Source: Alternaria dauci (taxonomy: Eukaryota > Ascomycota > Dothideomycetes > Pleosporales > Pleosporaceae). Taken from it: a stretch of DNA of 64,000 nt. Position numbers and translations under genes: made by a program. Positions 45,519 through 58,300 of the stretch are shown in pieces (the stretch's first letter is position 1; every line of letters begins with the position of its first letter). Location: the NCBI RefSeq assembly GCF_042100115.1, contig NC_091278.1, positions 62,001 through 126,000 on the forward strand. Direction: 5' to 3'. The notes beneath the pieces are model-generated. The model was given only the letters and a program-made list of their open reading frames with translations, had not been told where the DNA came from and ran no database searches.

Positions 45519-48500
45519 GTGGTATAAGTACTTAGAGGAGGTCTATAATAAGGACTTTAAGGACTAGCTACTATATATTATAGATATTATTAAGGAGCTA
45601 AGATAGGTATAAGTAGTAGATAATTAATTTAATAATATAGAAGGCTTAGGATATAATATAATAGGATCTATTAGGTGTATAATAGTAATAAGTATAGTAT
45701 AATAGCTATAATAGCTTTAATAGCTATAGTAGCTATAGTAGTAATATATAAAGGTACTAATATATAGGCTTTATAGCTACTTAAAGGGAATTATAATTAT
45801 AATTATAACTATAACTATAACTATAATTATAATTATAACTATAACTATAACTATAACTATAACTATAATTACTATAATTACTATAATTACTATAATTACT
45901 ATAATTACTATAATTACTATAATTACTATAATTACTATAATTACTATAATATAATAGAGCTTCTTAATCTCTAGGTAGTATTAGTAGTAATTATAATAGT
46001 AGGGATATTAAGGTAGTATAGCTAGGCGTAATATAGGGGAAAGATAGAGAGGTATTATAAGTAAAAAGAGACTTCTAAATATACTAAGATAGTTTAGGCT
46101 TAGTTTTAAAATTTCTTAGTAATATAATATAAGATAATACTATAGGCCCTATCCCTAAGGCCTAGGGGGGGATAATAGAGGATAGTAAAAGATAGTATAT
46201 ATATTAAAAGGTTATATCTTATAGTCTTTAGTTTATATATAACTTATTACTATTATATATCTTTAGTATCTAGTATATATAATATACTATATATATACTA
46301 ACTATACTAATTATAAACTTATATAAGCTTATAGTTACTTAATTAGTACTTTATCCTAAAAAAGTCTCTAAATATACTATAATAATAAAAAAAAAGGTTT
46401 ATAAAAGCTAAAGCTAGACCTTTCTTATTATATAACTTAGAGTTCTTAGTATTTATAATAGTAGTATAGTAGTAAAGAGTATAGTATAAACTAGTATATA
46501 AACTAAAGAGGTTATTAAATTAATAGTATAAGTTCTTATACTAAGTATAAGAAGTATATAACTACCTTATACTTAAGATATAGTTAACTTAACCTTAAAA
46601 GGTATATATAGTAATATATAAGTAAAATAGATATTTAAAGTATTTTAGCTCTATATCCTTATCCTTAGAGTTACCCTAAACTTTATAACTAGTAATAACT
46701 TAGGCTTTATATAGAGTATAAGGAATCTTAAGCTAAGTAAAATTAGTATACTAAGATAAAGATAAGGTAGATTAAGTATATATAAACTTATTATATAATA
46801 AGAAGAGAGGTTAAAGATAATAAAAAGGATAACTACTACTACTACCCCTTAAAAGAGAGGATAATATAGTATTAATAAGAGAGAGTAAAGTACTTAAGCT
46901 AACTATAATTAAGAAGTAACTAAGGATAGGATAGAGTTAGGTAATTAATAGTAAAGGAAAAAGTAAATAAGTATTAGAGTTACTTTAGGTATAGTTAGTA
47001 GAAGAAGTAAAGGTAAAAGAGGGGTATAAAATAGCTTAGTATAGTACTATATAGATACCTTTCCTTAGTAAAGTAATAATAGAAAAATAATTTACTACCT
47101 TAAGATAGTAATACTCTAGAATATATAAGATACTATAATATACTTAATATAGTAAAACTTTAGAAAATATATTATATAAATATAAAACTTATAATAAAGA
47201 TATAAGAAACCTAATATAGACTTAAAGTATTTTACTTTAGAATATTATATAATAATAGATATTAGGAGATAATAGTAAGAAGGGTATACTTAAGGGTATA
47301 TTAAGGATTAAGCTTTACCTATCTAAGAACCTAAAGTAGGTATAGATAGAGAATAAGTATATATAAAGAGGTTTCCCCTTATACCTACTACCTTCCTTAA
47401 GGTATATAATACTATTTAAAACTATAAAGATTCTATCCTCTTTAGGCTTATTCTATAATATTAAAAGGTACTTAAGGAGTTAGCTATACTAAAGGGGGTA
47501 ACTAGTTAATTAAATAGTCTAAAATATATTTAGAAAGCTATTTTTTATATATTACCTTTAGTAATATAAATCTTATAGAAAGCTATAATTATATCTAGCT
47601 TTATAAACTACTTTACTTTACTTAGGTTATTAAGTATCTCCCTAATAAAGGGTAATAGATATCTATCCTTCTTTATAATTATATTAAGGGCTTAGTAGTT
47701 AGTATATAATTAGAGTCCTCCTCTAGGTTTCTTAGTAAATAGTACTAGTACTAACGCTAGTAAGCTACTTACTTAAATAAACCCCTTCTTAAGTAGGGAG
47801 GTAAGCTCCTTTTAGAGTACTAGTAGCTTACCTCTTAATATACTATATAGTAGACCCTATAGTAGCTAGGGTTACTAACTATCCTTTAGTTTAAGCTCTA
47901 TCTAGTAGTCTATCTTAGGTCCTTAGTATAGAGGAAGTTTTACTACTTCCTTAGGATTAAAGAGCTTATAGAAGCTCTAGTACTACTTTAGTAGTAATAA
48001 CCTTACGTCTACTACTATCTTAGGCGCTAGTACCTTATTAATATTTATAATAGAGGTAGTAAATACTTATACTCTATTCTCTAGGTTCTATAACCTCTTT
48101 AGATAACCTATAAATATTACTATATTAACCTAGCTAATAGCTTTTAACTTTATAATACTCTTATTATACCTTACTCTAATTCCTTTTAAGTAGATAAATA
48201 AGCTCCTCTTAGTAAGAGCTATTAAAACTTTTTAGTAGTTTATCTACTCTTTACTTAAGATAATATCCTCTTTTATATAAATAATTATATATATATAAAT
48301 AACTTCTTAATAGCTATATATATTAAACTTAAAATAAGAAACCTCTTTTATCCTAGATAGCTTCCTATTAATCCCCTTAATTATCTAAGAAGTAATTAAA
48401 AAGCGCTTAAGATAGCTTTAGTAAGTAAACTTATAGCTAACTAGTATATAGTATAAATACCTACTATCTATTAACACTATCGCGTTATAAGTAGAATTTA

Positions 48501-48841
48501 TAATTAAGTATATAGTAAGGGGTTATATTTTTTTATATTAATATTAAAACTAGTTCTATTTACTATATATTTACTAATCTATCTTTAGGGACTCTAAACT
48601 AAGACTTTAGTTTAGAGTTATACTTTTCTTAAATCCTTTATATTACTACTATCTAGTATCTTTATATAATAGCTATAATTATATAAGGGTTTATACTAAG
48701 TAGCCCTATTTACTCTAGTACTTTTAAGCTTATTCCTCTTCTTATAGTTTTTTATAAAGTACTTCGCTTTACTATAGTTATAGTACTTCCTTTAATTATC
48801 CTTTAGTCTATCCTCTAAAGCCTTTACTTTATAAGCTTTTA
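45519..48841 (-). mobile_element. Family C Ty3/Gypsy element, 3' part
   Basis: On the minus strand a zinc knuckle relic (YYNYSKAKYF, from CYNCGKxGHF) is at 48757-48786. An RT entry block, VLFTKKPRGGL-stop-LYTNY-stop-ALN, corresponding to the family [21 protein letters not shown] pattern, is at 47683-47745. The order gag knuckle then RT toward lower coordinates fixes the strand. The 3' LTR was not recognised; the sequence stops at A2. Element B has inserted just upstream of the knuckle, so the rest of gag should lie beyond 56014. Confidence 0.7.
45791..45950 (+). repeat. Compound AT-rich tandem repeat
   Basis: First comes a 6 bp unit, ATAACT/ATAATT (about 45791-45868), then a 9 bp unit, ATAATTACT, repeated about nine times (about 45866-45950). 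The units share ATAA-T words, and the unit length changes in mid-array. It lies in family C or its flank. Confidence 0.85.
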
Positions 48842-49317
48842 TATTACAAGGTAATAAGGAATTGCCTTCCTTTTATGCAGGTCGCATAAAGGAAGACTAT
48901 TAGGTGGACACGTTAGACGAAAGTAGATCTAGGGCGGGGCCCAGATCACGTGAAAGGAATAGCATCCCGCCAAGACCTAGCCTCTAGGAGGCCAGTAAGG
49001 ATTAGGAGGCCACGGCCCTCCTAGGCCTCCCTCTTAGAAGGGAGGGTAAGGAGGACAGGACCTAAGGTAAGGGGTATAAGAATATATTAGATCTTATTAT
49101 TATACTTATTATAGTTAACTTAAATAGTTTATCTCTTACATAGATTATTAACTAGTTATTCTATTATTTATAGAATTAGTATTGTTTATCCTTTAGTTAC
49201 AACGATAACTCTTTTCTACCTAATTATTCTATATATTACCTTACAGACTACCGCTTTAGTCTACCTTACCTTAGTACGGATCGAGCCTAGAGAAGTATAG
49301 CCTAACCCTATATAACA
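48842..49317 (+). repeat. 5' LTR of B
   Basis: Keeps some GC-rich parts (GGGCGGGGCCCAGATCACGT) that are AT-shifted in the 3' LTR. Confidence 0.85.
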
Positions 49318-49467
49318 CTTTAACTACCTTAGATATCAGTAGACGTTTAACTAACAGGACAGCCTAATTAAGATTTAATAATAGCTTATTAGGGAAACGC
49401 GTAGAATAATAGGGCTTAGGGTTAGGGACCCTTAACGCTAGTACACCCTACCCTAGAAAATAATAAG

Positions 49468-52400
49468 ATGCTAGAAGCATCTAATAACGAGGGAGAGAAC
49501 CCTAACGTCACTAAGCTTAGGAACCTTAGGCAACATATAACTACGTAGGCTTAGCAGATTACTAAGATATAGGTAATAATTAATTAGCTTATAGGGTAAC
49601 TAATAATAACCCCTAACAAACGACCCGTTACTATAAAGAAACCTAAGATAGCGTTACTAGAGAAATATAGCAGAGAACGAGAAAAGCTACGAGTATTTCT
49701 TACTAATATTAACCTATACTACGAGTATAACGAGGTACTTAATAACTAAGAAAAGATCCTTATAGTAAGGATATATATAAAGGATAAGGCTTCTAATTAG
49801 ATATAACTCTATATTAATAATTACTTACTAGATATAGAATATATAGAAACTAAAGAAAGAATATATACTTTATTTATAGGTTAGACTAAGTTTAAGTAAG
49901 AGATAGGATATATCTTTAAAGAAGTAGATACTTAAAACTAAGCTAAAAAGAAGATTACTTACCTAAGGTAAACTATATTAGTATTAGCGTATACGGCGGA
50001 ATTTAAGTAACTGTAAGCATAGATTGATTAGGACAACGCGGCACTTTAAACAGTATTTAAAGTAGGCCTTAAAGAAAATATTAAGGACGGCCTTATATAC
50101 TATAATAAGCCTAGAACACTTTACGCTCTAATTAAGTTAGTAACACGTATTAATAATAGGCTGTAGGAATAAAACAATTAGAAGAAATACTTCTAACCTA
50201 ACCTACCTAACATAAAGAGACAGCGTAGTAGATTTAATAGGGATAGTAACGCTATTATAACTAGTAAGGTATAAGAGAAGGTTAGAGATAAGAAAACCTA
50301 AGGAAGTAAAAGACATAACGGTCTCTCTAAGGAAGAACGCTAGTAGCGTTATAATAATAAAGTATGTCTCTAATATAGGAAGATAGGATACTTCGCTAGG
50401 GATTATAAAGAAGAATAAGTCAAACAGGCAGCTATCAAGATCTAGATAATTAGATAAGGCACGCCTTACCTAGCTAGGATAGAGCTAGATAACAACCTAA
50501 GCGACTTAGACCTATACGAGGAGGCACGCTTAGAGGATAAGGAAGGCTACGAAATTATCCTAAGAGTTAAACTAGACAATAAAGTTCTTACTATAGGCTA
50601 GCTAAAGAAGACTAACTAGAAGGTTAAAGGCACTATCGTAATAGAACGATTAGCTAATAACTAGTGTTAGGTATATAGTAATAAGATACACTACGCTAAC
50701 GAATACGTAATTTATAAAAGAATTATAATTACTAGCCTAAATACTAAAGAAGTTAGGTATTAGGCGATATACTAACAACCCTACTTCGATAACCTAATAG
50801 CTAAGGTCGAGGACTAAGAAGCCCACGAAGTAGAAGATACTAAGGATTATAAGGATTTGTGTTAGTATAACTATAAGATAAATTGCGAGTTCTATAAATA
50901 AGATAAGGAGGAATATAGGATAGACTAGGAATAGTGCTGTTACCTAAACCTCTAGGTAGACGAATGTCTAGCGGACAACTACTACCTACACGAGCTAGAG
51001 AAAGTAGAGACCTACTACAGACTTCTATAGACGTAATATAGGAACGGGTGTAACTTCTATTATAAGTAGCTTAAGGAAGCACATAAGGTAGATAACTACT
51101 ACTATCGCACCCTATTATTAAACATCTATAAGGTAGTAGATTATAAGATTCACGAGGCTAAGAAGGCTTAACTAAGGAAGAGGATTACTAGGGAGGAGAT
51201 ACCTTATTAGAATATTTACTAGAGCTTCTGTTATAATAATAGGTGCTTGACGCACTATAGCTTAAAGAATAACATAGGCTACTTTCCTAGGTATAGGAAA
51301 GGTAAGCAGTTAAAAAACTAGGATGCCGCTAGGGATAGGGTCACGCTAGTAAAGGTAGTCCTAAAATAACCCTTAGGAAGGTATAGGATACTAATAGTTA
51401 GGTAAAGTAGTTACTTACGACTATATCTATATAGGGACAGAACATTAAGGCGCTCGTAGATAGCGGGGCCGCACAAATAATAATCTTACCTAGAGTGGTA
51501 GAGAAACACGAACTACCCTACCGGGTTAAGAAAAACCTAGTATCAGTACTATTAGCCGATAAGAAACCTATAGAATATAGAAATAGTATAATACAGATAG
51601 AAACCGAATTAACAAAGCTATAAATAGCTAGTATAGAGTACTAAATAAACATCAATATAATAGAACTAGGAGGACTAGACATGTTAATTAGTTATAACTA
51701 GCTAGATGCCTATAACCCCGCTATTAACTAGTAAATAAAGACGATACTTAGAAGAGAACCTATATATAAGGTTACTAGAGTACGCTAAAGAGTGAGCCTA
51801 AAGGACTAGAGCTTAACCTAGGACGGGAGGTTTAGTAAGATCTCGCCTTATAAGATTATAAGAATCTATAAGAAGGACCCTTAAAGAATAAGAGTTATAT
51901 AGATAAGATAAGTTATAACTATAAAGGAAGGACCCTTACTACTAGAGATACTAAGAGAGTATTAGACTAACGAGTTTAGAGAACTCTTCGAGGAAAACGA
52001 AGCTACGGATTTAGTAGATTATCAGGATTAGGATTATAAGATTATCCTAGATAAAGGGGTAAAGTTAAGCCTAGGACCTATATATCCTATATCGCCCGAG
52101 CACGATGCTGAGCTAAGGGAGTATATCTAGAAGAATCTAAAGAAGGGATTTATCTAACTAGGATTAGGCCTAATAGCCTCACCCATCTTGTTCGTAAAGA
52201 AGCCTAACAGGAAGTGGCGACTATGTATCAACTTCTAAAGGTTAAACAGCGTTACTTAGAAGAACTAATATCCCTTACTACTAATAACCAAGCTTATAGA
52301 TCGACTCTAGGGAGCTAAGTGGTTTACGAAGTTTAACGTTTAGGAAGGATTTTACTAAATTAGGATTAAGGAAGGACACGAATAGAGAACAGCGTTTAAG

Positions 52401-54878
52401 ATAAAATATAGACTGTTTAAGTATATAGTAATACCTTTTAGGTTAATAAATGCCCTAGTAACGTTTTAGTTAGTTATTAATAACACTCTTTACAAGTACC
52501 TTAGAATCTTCGTTACAGCGTACATTAACGATATACTAGTATACTCTAGCAGGACGCTAGAAGAATATATAGAATATATTAAGAAAGTACTTAGGAAGCT
52601 TAAGGAATATAAGCTGTACCTATAGCTAGGGAAGTGCGAATTCTATATAAAGGAAACAGAATACCTAGGCTTTATTATATCTATAGAGGGAGTAAAGATA
52701 AACCTAAAGAAGATAGCGGCTGTATAGGAGTGGCTAACGCCCAAAATAGTCAAGGATATGCAATCCTTCCTAGGATTTGCTAACTACTACTAGAAGTTTA
52801 TTAAGGATTACTTAAAGATCACAACACCCCTCTCTAAGATTACGAAGAAGGAAATTAGTTTTAAATAGAATAAGGAATATTAGGAGGCTTTTGATTAAAT
52901 TAAGTAGATATTCCTTAAGGCACCTATACTAGAAATGTATAACCTAAAACGAGAGACGCGAGTTAAGACTAACGCGTTAGATTACGTACTTAGAGCTATA
53001 TTATTATAGTAGTGCCTAGATAAGAAATAGAGACCAGTGTTCTACTATTTAAGGAAGTTCTCTAGAGCAGAACTTAACTACAACGTTCACGATAAGGAGC
53101 TACTAGGAGTAGTCGATACCTTTAAATAGTAGGAAGTCTATTTACTAGGACTACTACACTAGATCGAGGTTTTTACCGATCACTAGAACTTAGTAGGTTT
53201 TATAACAACGAAGAAACTTAATAGACAATAAGTCTAATAGGCTAAGATATTAGCTTAGTTCGACTTTAAGATAACTTACTACGCTAGAACGCTTAATGGA
53301 GTAGTAGATACTCTAAGTAGGAGATTTAACTTACGCGAAGAGAGTTATAAAGAACTACACAACGCTATATTTAGAAAGATACTAGATAGCACACTACGTT
53401 ACAACTAGCTAGAACTAGCTAAGATAGCTAAGGTGGCCGAGCGGGTAGAAACACTTTAGTAGTAGTAGCAGCAGAGAGCGGCTAGCTAGTAGTTCAAGCC
53501 TAACAAGAACGGCTCTAACGAACTATTACAAGATAAGCAAGAGTACTAAGATATAATTTAAGGCGATCGAATATATATACCTCTATACATAAGATCGAAT
53601 CTTATTAATGAACTATATAAGTCCCTAGAATATAGATATACATTACTAGAAGAAATGGTTAGGCGACTATTAAAGGTGTTTACAATACTACGCTTATAAG
53701 TGAAGGTATAGGACGTCTTAGGTAACTGTTTAGCTTATTACTAGAATAAACCTAAAAGATATAAGCCTTATAGCCTATTACAACCCTTACCGCTACTAAT
53801 AAGACTATAGAGTAGCGTAACAATAGACTTTATAGTAAAGCTCCCGAAGTCGTTAGAACTAGGATCTAGAAGATTATGTAACATAGTCCTAGTTATCGTA
53901 TATTATTACACGAAAGGAGCAAAGTTTATACCTATAGAAGAAACTATTACAGTAGAAGAATACGTATATAAGGTTAGTAAGGCACTAATATTAGAACATA
54001 GGATACCTAAAGAGTTTATTACTAACTATAATAAACTATTTACTTCTAAGTATTAGAATACATTCCTAGTAAAGTTAGGTATAAAGAAGAAGCTATTAAC
54101 TAGCTTCTACCCTAAAATAGATAGCTAGACGGAACGAATAAACTAGACACTAGAATAGTACCTAAGGATATACGCTAATAAGCTGTAAGATAACTAGGTT
54201 AAACTCTTACTAACAGCACAATTAGCCTATAATAGTACTAGGTCTGTAATAACTAAGTACTTACTACACTATACGAACTACAGATATAAGCTAGTTACTT
54301 ATTAAGATCTAAAAGATATAGAGAGTATTATAGTAGGTATAGATAATAAAGCCCGCTTAATGCGAGAACTATATAAAGAATTAAGTAAGAATATAGCTTA
54401 TAGGAACCTTATGACAGCTAAGGTAGCTAATAAGTAAAGGATTAAGGGACTAACCTTTAAGAAGGGGGATAAAGTTTTCCTATTATAATAGAACTTGAAA
54501 ACTAAGCGACTAAGTAAGAAACTGGATAAACTCTAAGTAGGACTATTTAAGGTTCTAGAGGAAATAGGTAACGTAAACTATAAACTCTAACTCCTACTAG
54601 GTATACATATCTACCCTGTCTTTTATAAGAAACTCCTAGAAAGAGTACCTCTAGATACCGAGCTAGCTACTAACATAGAGCTCGAAGACGATAAGTACGA
54701 GGTCGAGGAAATTAGGGACCTATAGAAAATTAGTTATTAGTAGAAATACTTAGTTAAGTAGCTAGGATGGCTAGAGAGCTAGAACACTTAGGAACTAAAG
54801 GAAAATTTAACGAACTGTAAGTTATAGGTACGTAAGTACTATTAGAAACACCTAGAGAAGAGAGGACTAGGTCCTTAA
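49468..54878 (+). pseudogene. gag-pol of B, dead
   Basis: The gag start ATG at 49468 survives. A capsid-like block (KLRVFLTNINLYYEYNE) is near 49700. A zinc knuckle relic (CL-stop-YRKIGYFARDYKE) is near 50370. Protease KALVDSGAAQIIILP is at about 51445-51490. RT spans about 52180-52800 with SPILFVKKPNRKWRLC and AYINDILVYS, where the first catalytic Asp of the DD pair is Asn. RNase H and integrase blocks follow to about 54400. The chromodomain relic YEVEEIRDL, KYLVK-stop-LGWLES is at about 54690-54790. TAA 54876-54878 is the likely natural end. Stops are frequent throughout. Confidence 0.88.
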
Positions 54879-55398
54879 GGGAAAGGAAGTAATTAAAAGA
54901 GGGATTAAAAGAAGCGTCACCCTACAACCAGCCTAAGTCAGTCAACAGTCTAGGTAGCAATAGTTTAGTTAGCTAAAAGTCTGTACTAGGGGTAGAGTTC
55001 CCCTTAGCTTACTCTTTCGCACGCTCCTAAAGACTTAAAATAGCGTAATCTCGATTAGCAAATACTCGCCCTCGCGCCTTAGTCTCTACCACTTCCAGCC
55101 GAAGTCGAGCGACCTTAGCCTTAGCTTAAAGAAGCGCTAAGCGCTTCTTACGCTTTTTAGCCTTAACCTTCTCCTACTCTTCCTTAGTTACAAATAAGCT
55201 ACACTTAGCTTTCACTAAAATACAGCCTATACACTACCTAGAGGCAGTGTCTATAAAACAATGAAGATTCTTCTTCTTATACTACTTATAATGAAAGGTT
55301 ATCTTGTTCCCTTATTAGTAGATATAGTTAGCACGAGCCTAGCGCTATTAAGTTAAGTTCTAGGTACAGACACGTTAAGAAGTCTAAACCTTAGGCAT
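54754..55398 (-). pseudogene. Antisense extra gene of B: Cys-motif plus basic coiled-coil-like protein
   Basis: On the minus strand an ATG (55396-55398) opens a frame of about 215 codons that ends at TAA 54754-54756, inside the chromodomain end of pol, tail to tail. Many TAA/TAG codons break it, as expected after RIP. A pattern C-X8-C-X2-C-X6-C is kept (CX2CX6C at 55201-55233), preceded by HCFID, comparable with YCFLEN before the cysteines in A1. A Lys-rich segment follows (EKVKAKKRKKRLALL), then ARLRLEVVE. The same position, strand, cysteine spacing and order of parts as in family A argue that the two genes are related. Confidence 0.65.
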
Positions 55399-55537
55399 AG
55401 TTAGGGAAAGTAAGGAAAGGAGGAAAGAGAGGATATAATACTACTAGAGTAGCTATACCTCTACTACCGCCGCTAGACTAGGCGCAGGAAAATAATAATC
55501 TAGGGTATTAAGACGATACGCCTAAGAGGGGGGGTAA

Positions 55538-56013
55538 TATTATAAGGTAACAAGGAATTACTTCCTTTTTATATAGGTCGCATGAAGGAAGACTATCAGG
55601 CGGACATAATAGACGAAAGTAGATCTAGGGCAGGGCCTAGATTATATAAAAGGAATAGTATCCCGCTAAGACCTAGCCTCTAGGAGGCTAGTGAGGATTA
55701 GGAGGTTATAGCCCTCCTAGGCCTCCCTCTTAGAAGGGAGGGTAAGGAGGATAGGACCTTTAGTAATAGGTATAAGAATATATTAGATCTTATTATTACA
55801 CTTATTGTAGTTAACTTAAATAGTTTATCTCTTACATAGATTATTAACTAGTTATTCTATTATTTATAGAATTAGTATTATTTATCCTTTAGTTATAATA
55901 ATAACTCTTTTCTACCTAATTATTCTATATATTACCTTACAGACTACCGCTTTAGTCTACCTTACCTTAGTACAGACTAAGCTTAGAGAAGTATAGCCTA
56001 ACCCCGTATAAGC
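55538..56013 (+). repeat. 3' LTR of B
   Basis: Aligns with the 5' LTR over its whole length; more AT-shifted. Its last few bases (GTATAAGC against ATATAACA) differ from the left copy. Confidence 0.82.
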
Positions 56014-58300
56014 TTTTATAAGTTCTTAGTCTTTATCCTTTAGTAGTAAAGGTATTCTTATACTATTCTAATAGTTCTATTATTAAGAGTTATAGTTATA
56101 CTATTAACTAAACTCCTTTTAATTATATATTACTATATTTACTTAGTAGAGGCTATCTAATACTTAGGTTACTTTATATATAAACTACTTAAATAAAAGG
56201 TTCTTATTTACTAGTACTAAAGCCTTCTAGATCTCTATATTATATCCTTTTAAGAATATACTCTTTTTTTAAGTATTACTAATTTAAATACCTAATTAGA
56301 GTTCTAACTTATTAAACTCTATATAGTAGTCTTAGATTAAGTATCTTCTTTACTTTAAGTTTAATAGTTAGTCTAAAGCCTTTACTTTTAGGTATAAGTT
56401 ATTATATTATTAGTTAAGGAAGTACTATAAATTATTTACTAAACTATACTCTTAGTATTACTTTACTTATAAGAGAATTATATCTAATACTTATTTAGAA
56501 TAGTAGTTAATAATATTAATAATCTTTATCCTATTTAGTTTACTATTATAGTTATTATATAGCTTTACCTTTATCTTATAATAGAAAGTAGTATACTTTA
56601 TCCTATCCCTATTAAAAATAACTTTAGGTAAAGATACTTTATCTTAGTATATATTTCTAAGAGTACTAGTAAGAAGGTTAGGTTTAAATAACTTTTAAGT
56701 ATATTAATAAGCTTTAATAGTTAGTACTCCTATTATTTTAGTACTTCTAACTAAGAGGTTATAAGTACTATTATCTATATAAACTAGGTTAAAGCTACTA
56801 GTATTACTATTATATTATTCTAAAGAGCCTTTAGTAACTAGTTAAGTAACTCCTTAGCCTCCTTAGTATACTTAGTAATTTTATTAATTATTAAAGCTAT
56901 TATAGTATCCTTCTAACTATTACTCTTAAGTATTTAGATAATATCTTCTTATACATCTTTATTAGATACTTTTATAAAGTATTTAGTTAATATATATACT
57001 AATAGCTTATTAGTATTAAGGTTAAGTATATTATCTATCTTCTAATTCTTTATTAGAAGGCTTATTTCCTTATATATCTATACTTATATTTATTATAAAG
57101 CTTCCTAATTAGTATTTACTTATTAATTATTCTTATACTAATAGCTAGTTTCTTATAAACTACTAAATAGTAGTTTACTCCTTTATAGTAAAGACTAGTA
57201 GGGCTTTTATAGCCTATTACTATATAAGGCTTCTATAGTTTATTCTTTATAATAAAGCCTTTTTAAATAACCTTTAGTAGTTATTAAGTAGTTATAACTT
57301 TTAGTAACTTAGTTACTTTATACTTATAATTCTTATACTAGTTAGTACTTTAACTTAGTATTATTACCTATACTTTATCTAATAAAAAACTAATAAGACT
57401 TATATAGTAGGCGCTTATATAACTATTTTCTTAGTAACTCTAAATAGTCTTTAGATAGCTCTAGTACTATAGTTAACTAGACTTACCTCCTTAGCCTTTT
57501 AAAAAGATTAATAGACTTTTTATTTACTACTATTATTTATATTCTTTAAAAAGGTTCTTATAAATAGTAAAACTTATACCTTAGTACTACTAAGGTATTA
57601 TATAGGGCTTTCTTATAAATAATATCTCTTATTAATACTTATTTACCTCTAAGTATTATATAAGGCTAGTAGTACGTAAACTAAGTGTCTTATAAAGCTA
57701 TAGTCTTAGGCTAGTAATCTTATAATAGCTTATACCTAGTTATTATCTAAAAGCCTTTTAGGTAATAGAGTAATACTAATCTTATATAGTAGGAGGACCT
57801 ATATATACGTAATAAAGTAGTAGTTAAGGAACTTAGTATACTATATATTTAATAGAGTCTTAAGATAAGGCTCTATTAATTAAGATTAAATATAAAATAT
57901 AAGGGGCTATACTTATAGAGCTATTATATAAGTATACTATTATTATATTTAATAGAGAAAGGAACTAAGGAAAGCTATAGTCTAAAGGTTATTTAGGAGG
58001 TAGTAGCTTAGAGTATTATGTATTTAGCGCGCTAGTATAGAATCTAGGTAAGCTACTAGCTACTTAGATTCTATAAGTAGTACACCCTATATATATAACT
58101 AAGATCCTATTAGGGAATAAGCTAACTAGGCTTTAGCCTATTATAAATTATTCTTATAGTATAATATATTAAGGATTACTATAGTATTTATATATAAGGT
58201 AGTTATATATAGTATGAAATAAAAATATAAAGTATTAAAGCTTCTAAGTTAGTATTAGTATAAAGGTTAGAAGTAGCTTAGTTTTTATATAACCTCCTCT
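56014..58300 (-). mobile_element. Family C element, 5' part (probable)
   Basis: The sequence resumes with the same word (AAGCTTTTATA) that precedes B on its left, so B sits inside one older element. By order this should be gag N-terminus and 5' LTR of C. Mutation is so heavy that no gag motif can be read with confidence, and a LINE or DNA transposon could equally be present in the distal part. Confidence 0.45.

Larger units (their letters stand above)
48842..56013 (+). mobile_element. Ty3/Gypsy chromovirus B, 7.2 kb
   Basis: LTRs are 48842-49317 and about 55538-56013, both starting TATTA(C/T)AAGG (from TGTTACAAGG). A purine tract (AAGAGGGGGGG) abuts the right LTR. The flank TTTTA is at 48837-48841 and 56014-56018, a plausible 5 bp target duplication; the longer shared word ATAAGCTTTTA makes the exact right end uncertain by a few bases. 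Pol order is protease, RT, integrase, chromodomain. It is inserted into gag of element C. Confidence 0.88.

Noticed and set aside
45791..45950. CRISPR-like array
   Set aside because: It is a simple 6/9 bp tandem repeat without spacers in a fungal genome.
53420..53520. tRNA-like internal promoter: TGGCCGAGCGGG (A box) and GTTCAAGCC (B-box-like) at near-tRNA spacing
   Set aside because: The acceptor stem does not pair (GCTAAGG against the expected 3' strand) and the T stem pairs only partly. The bases also fit the pol reading frame of element B.
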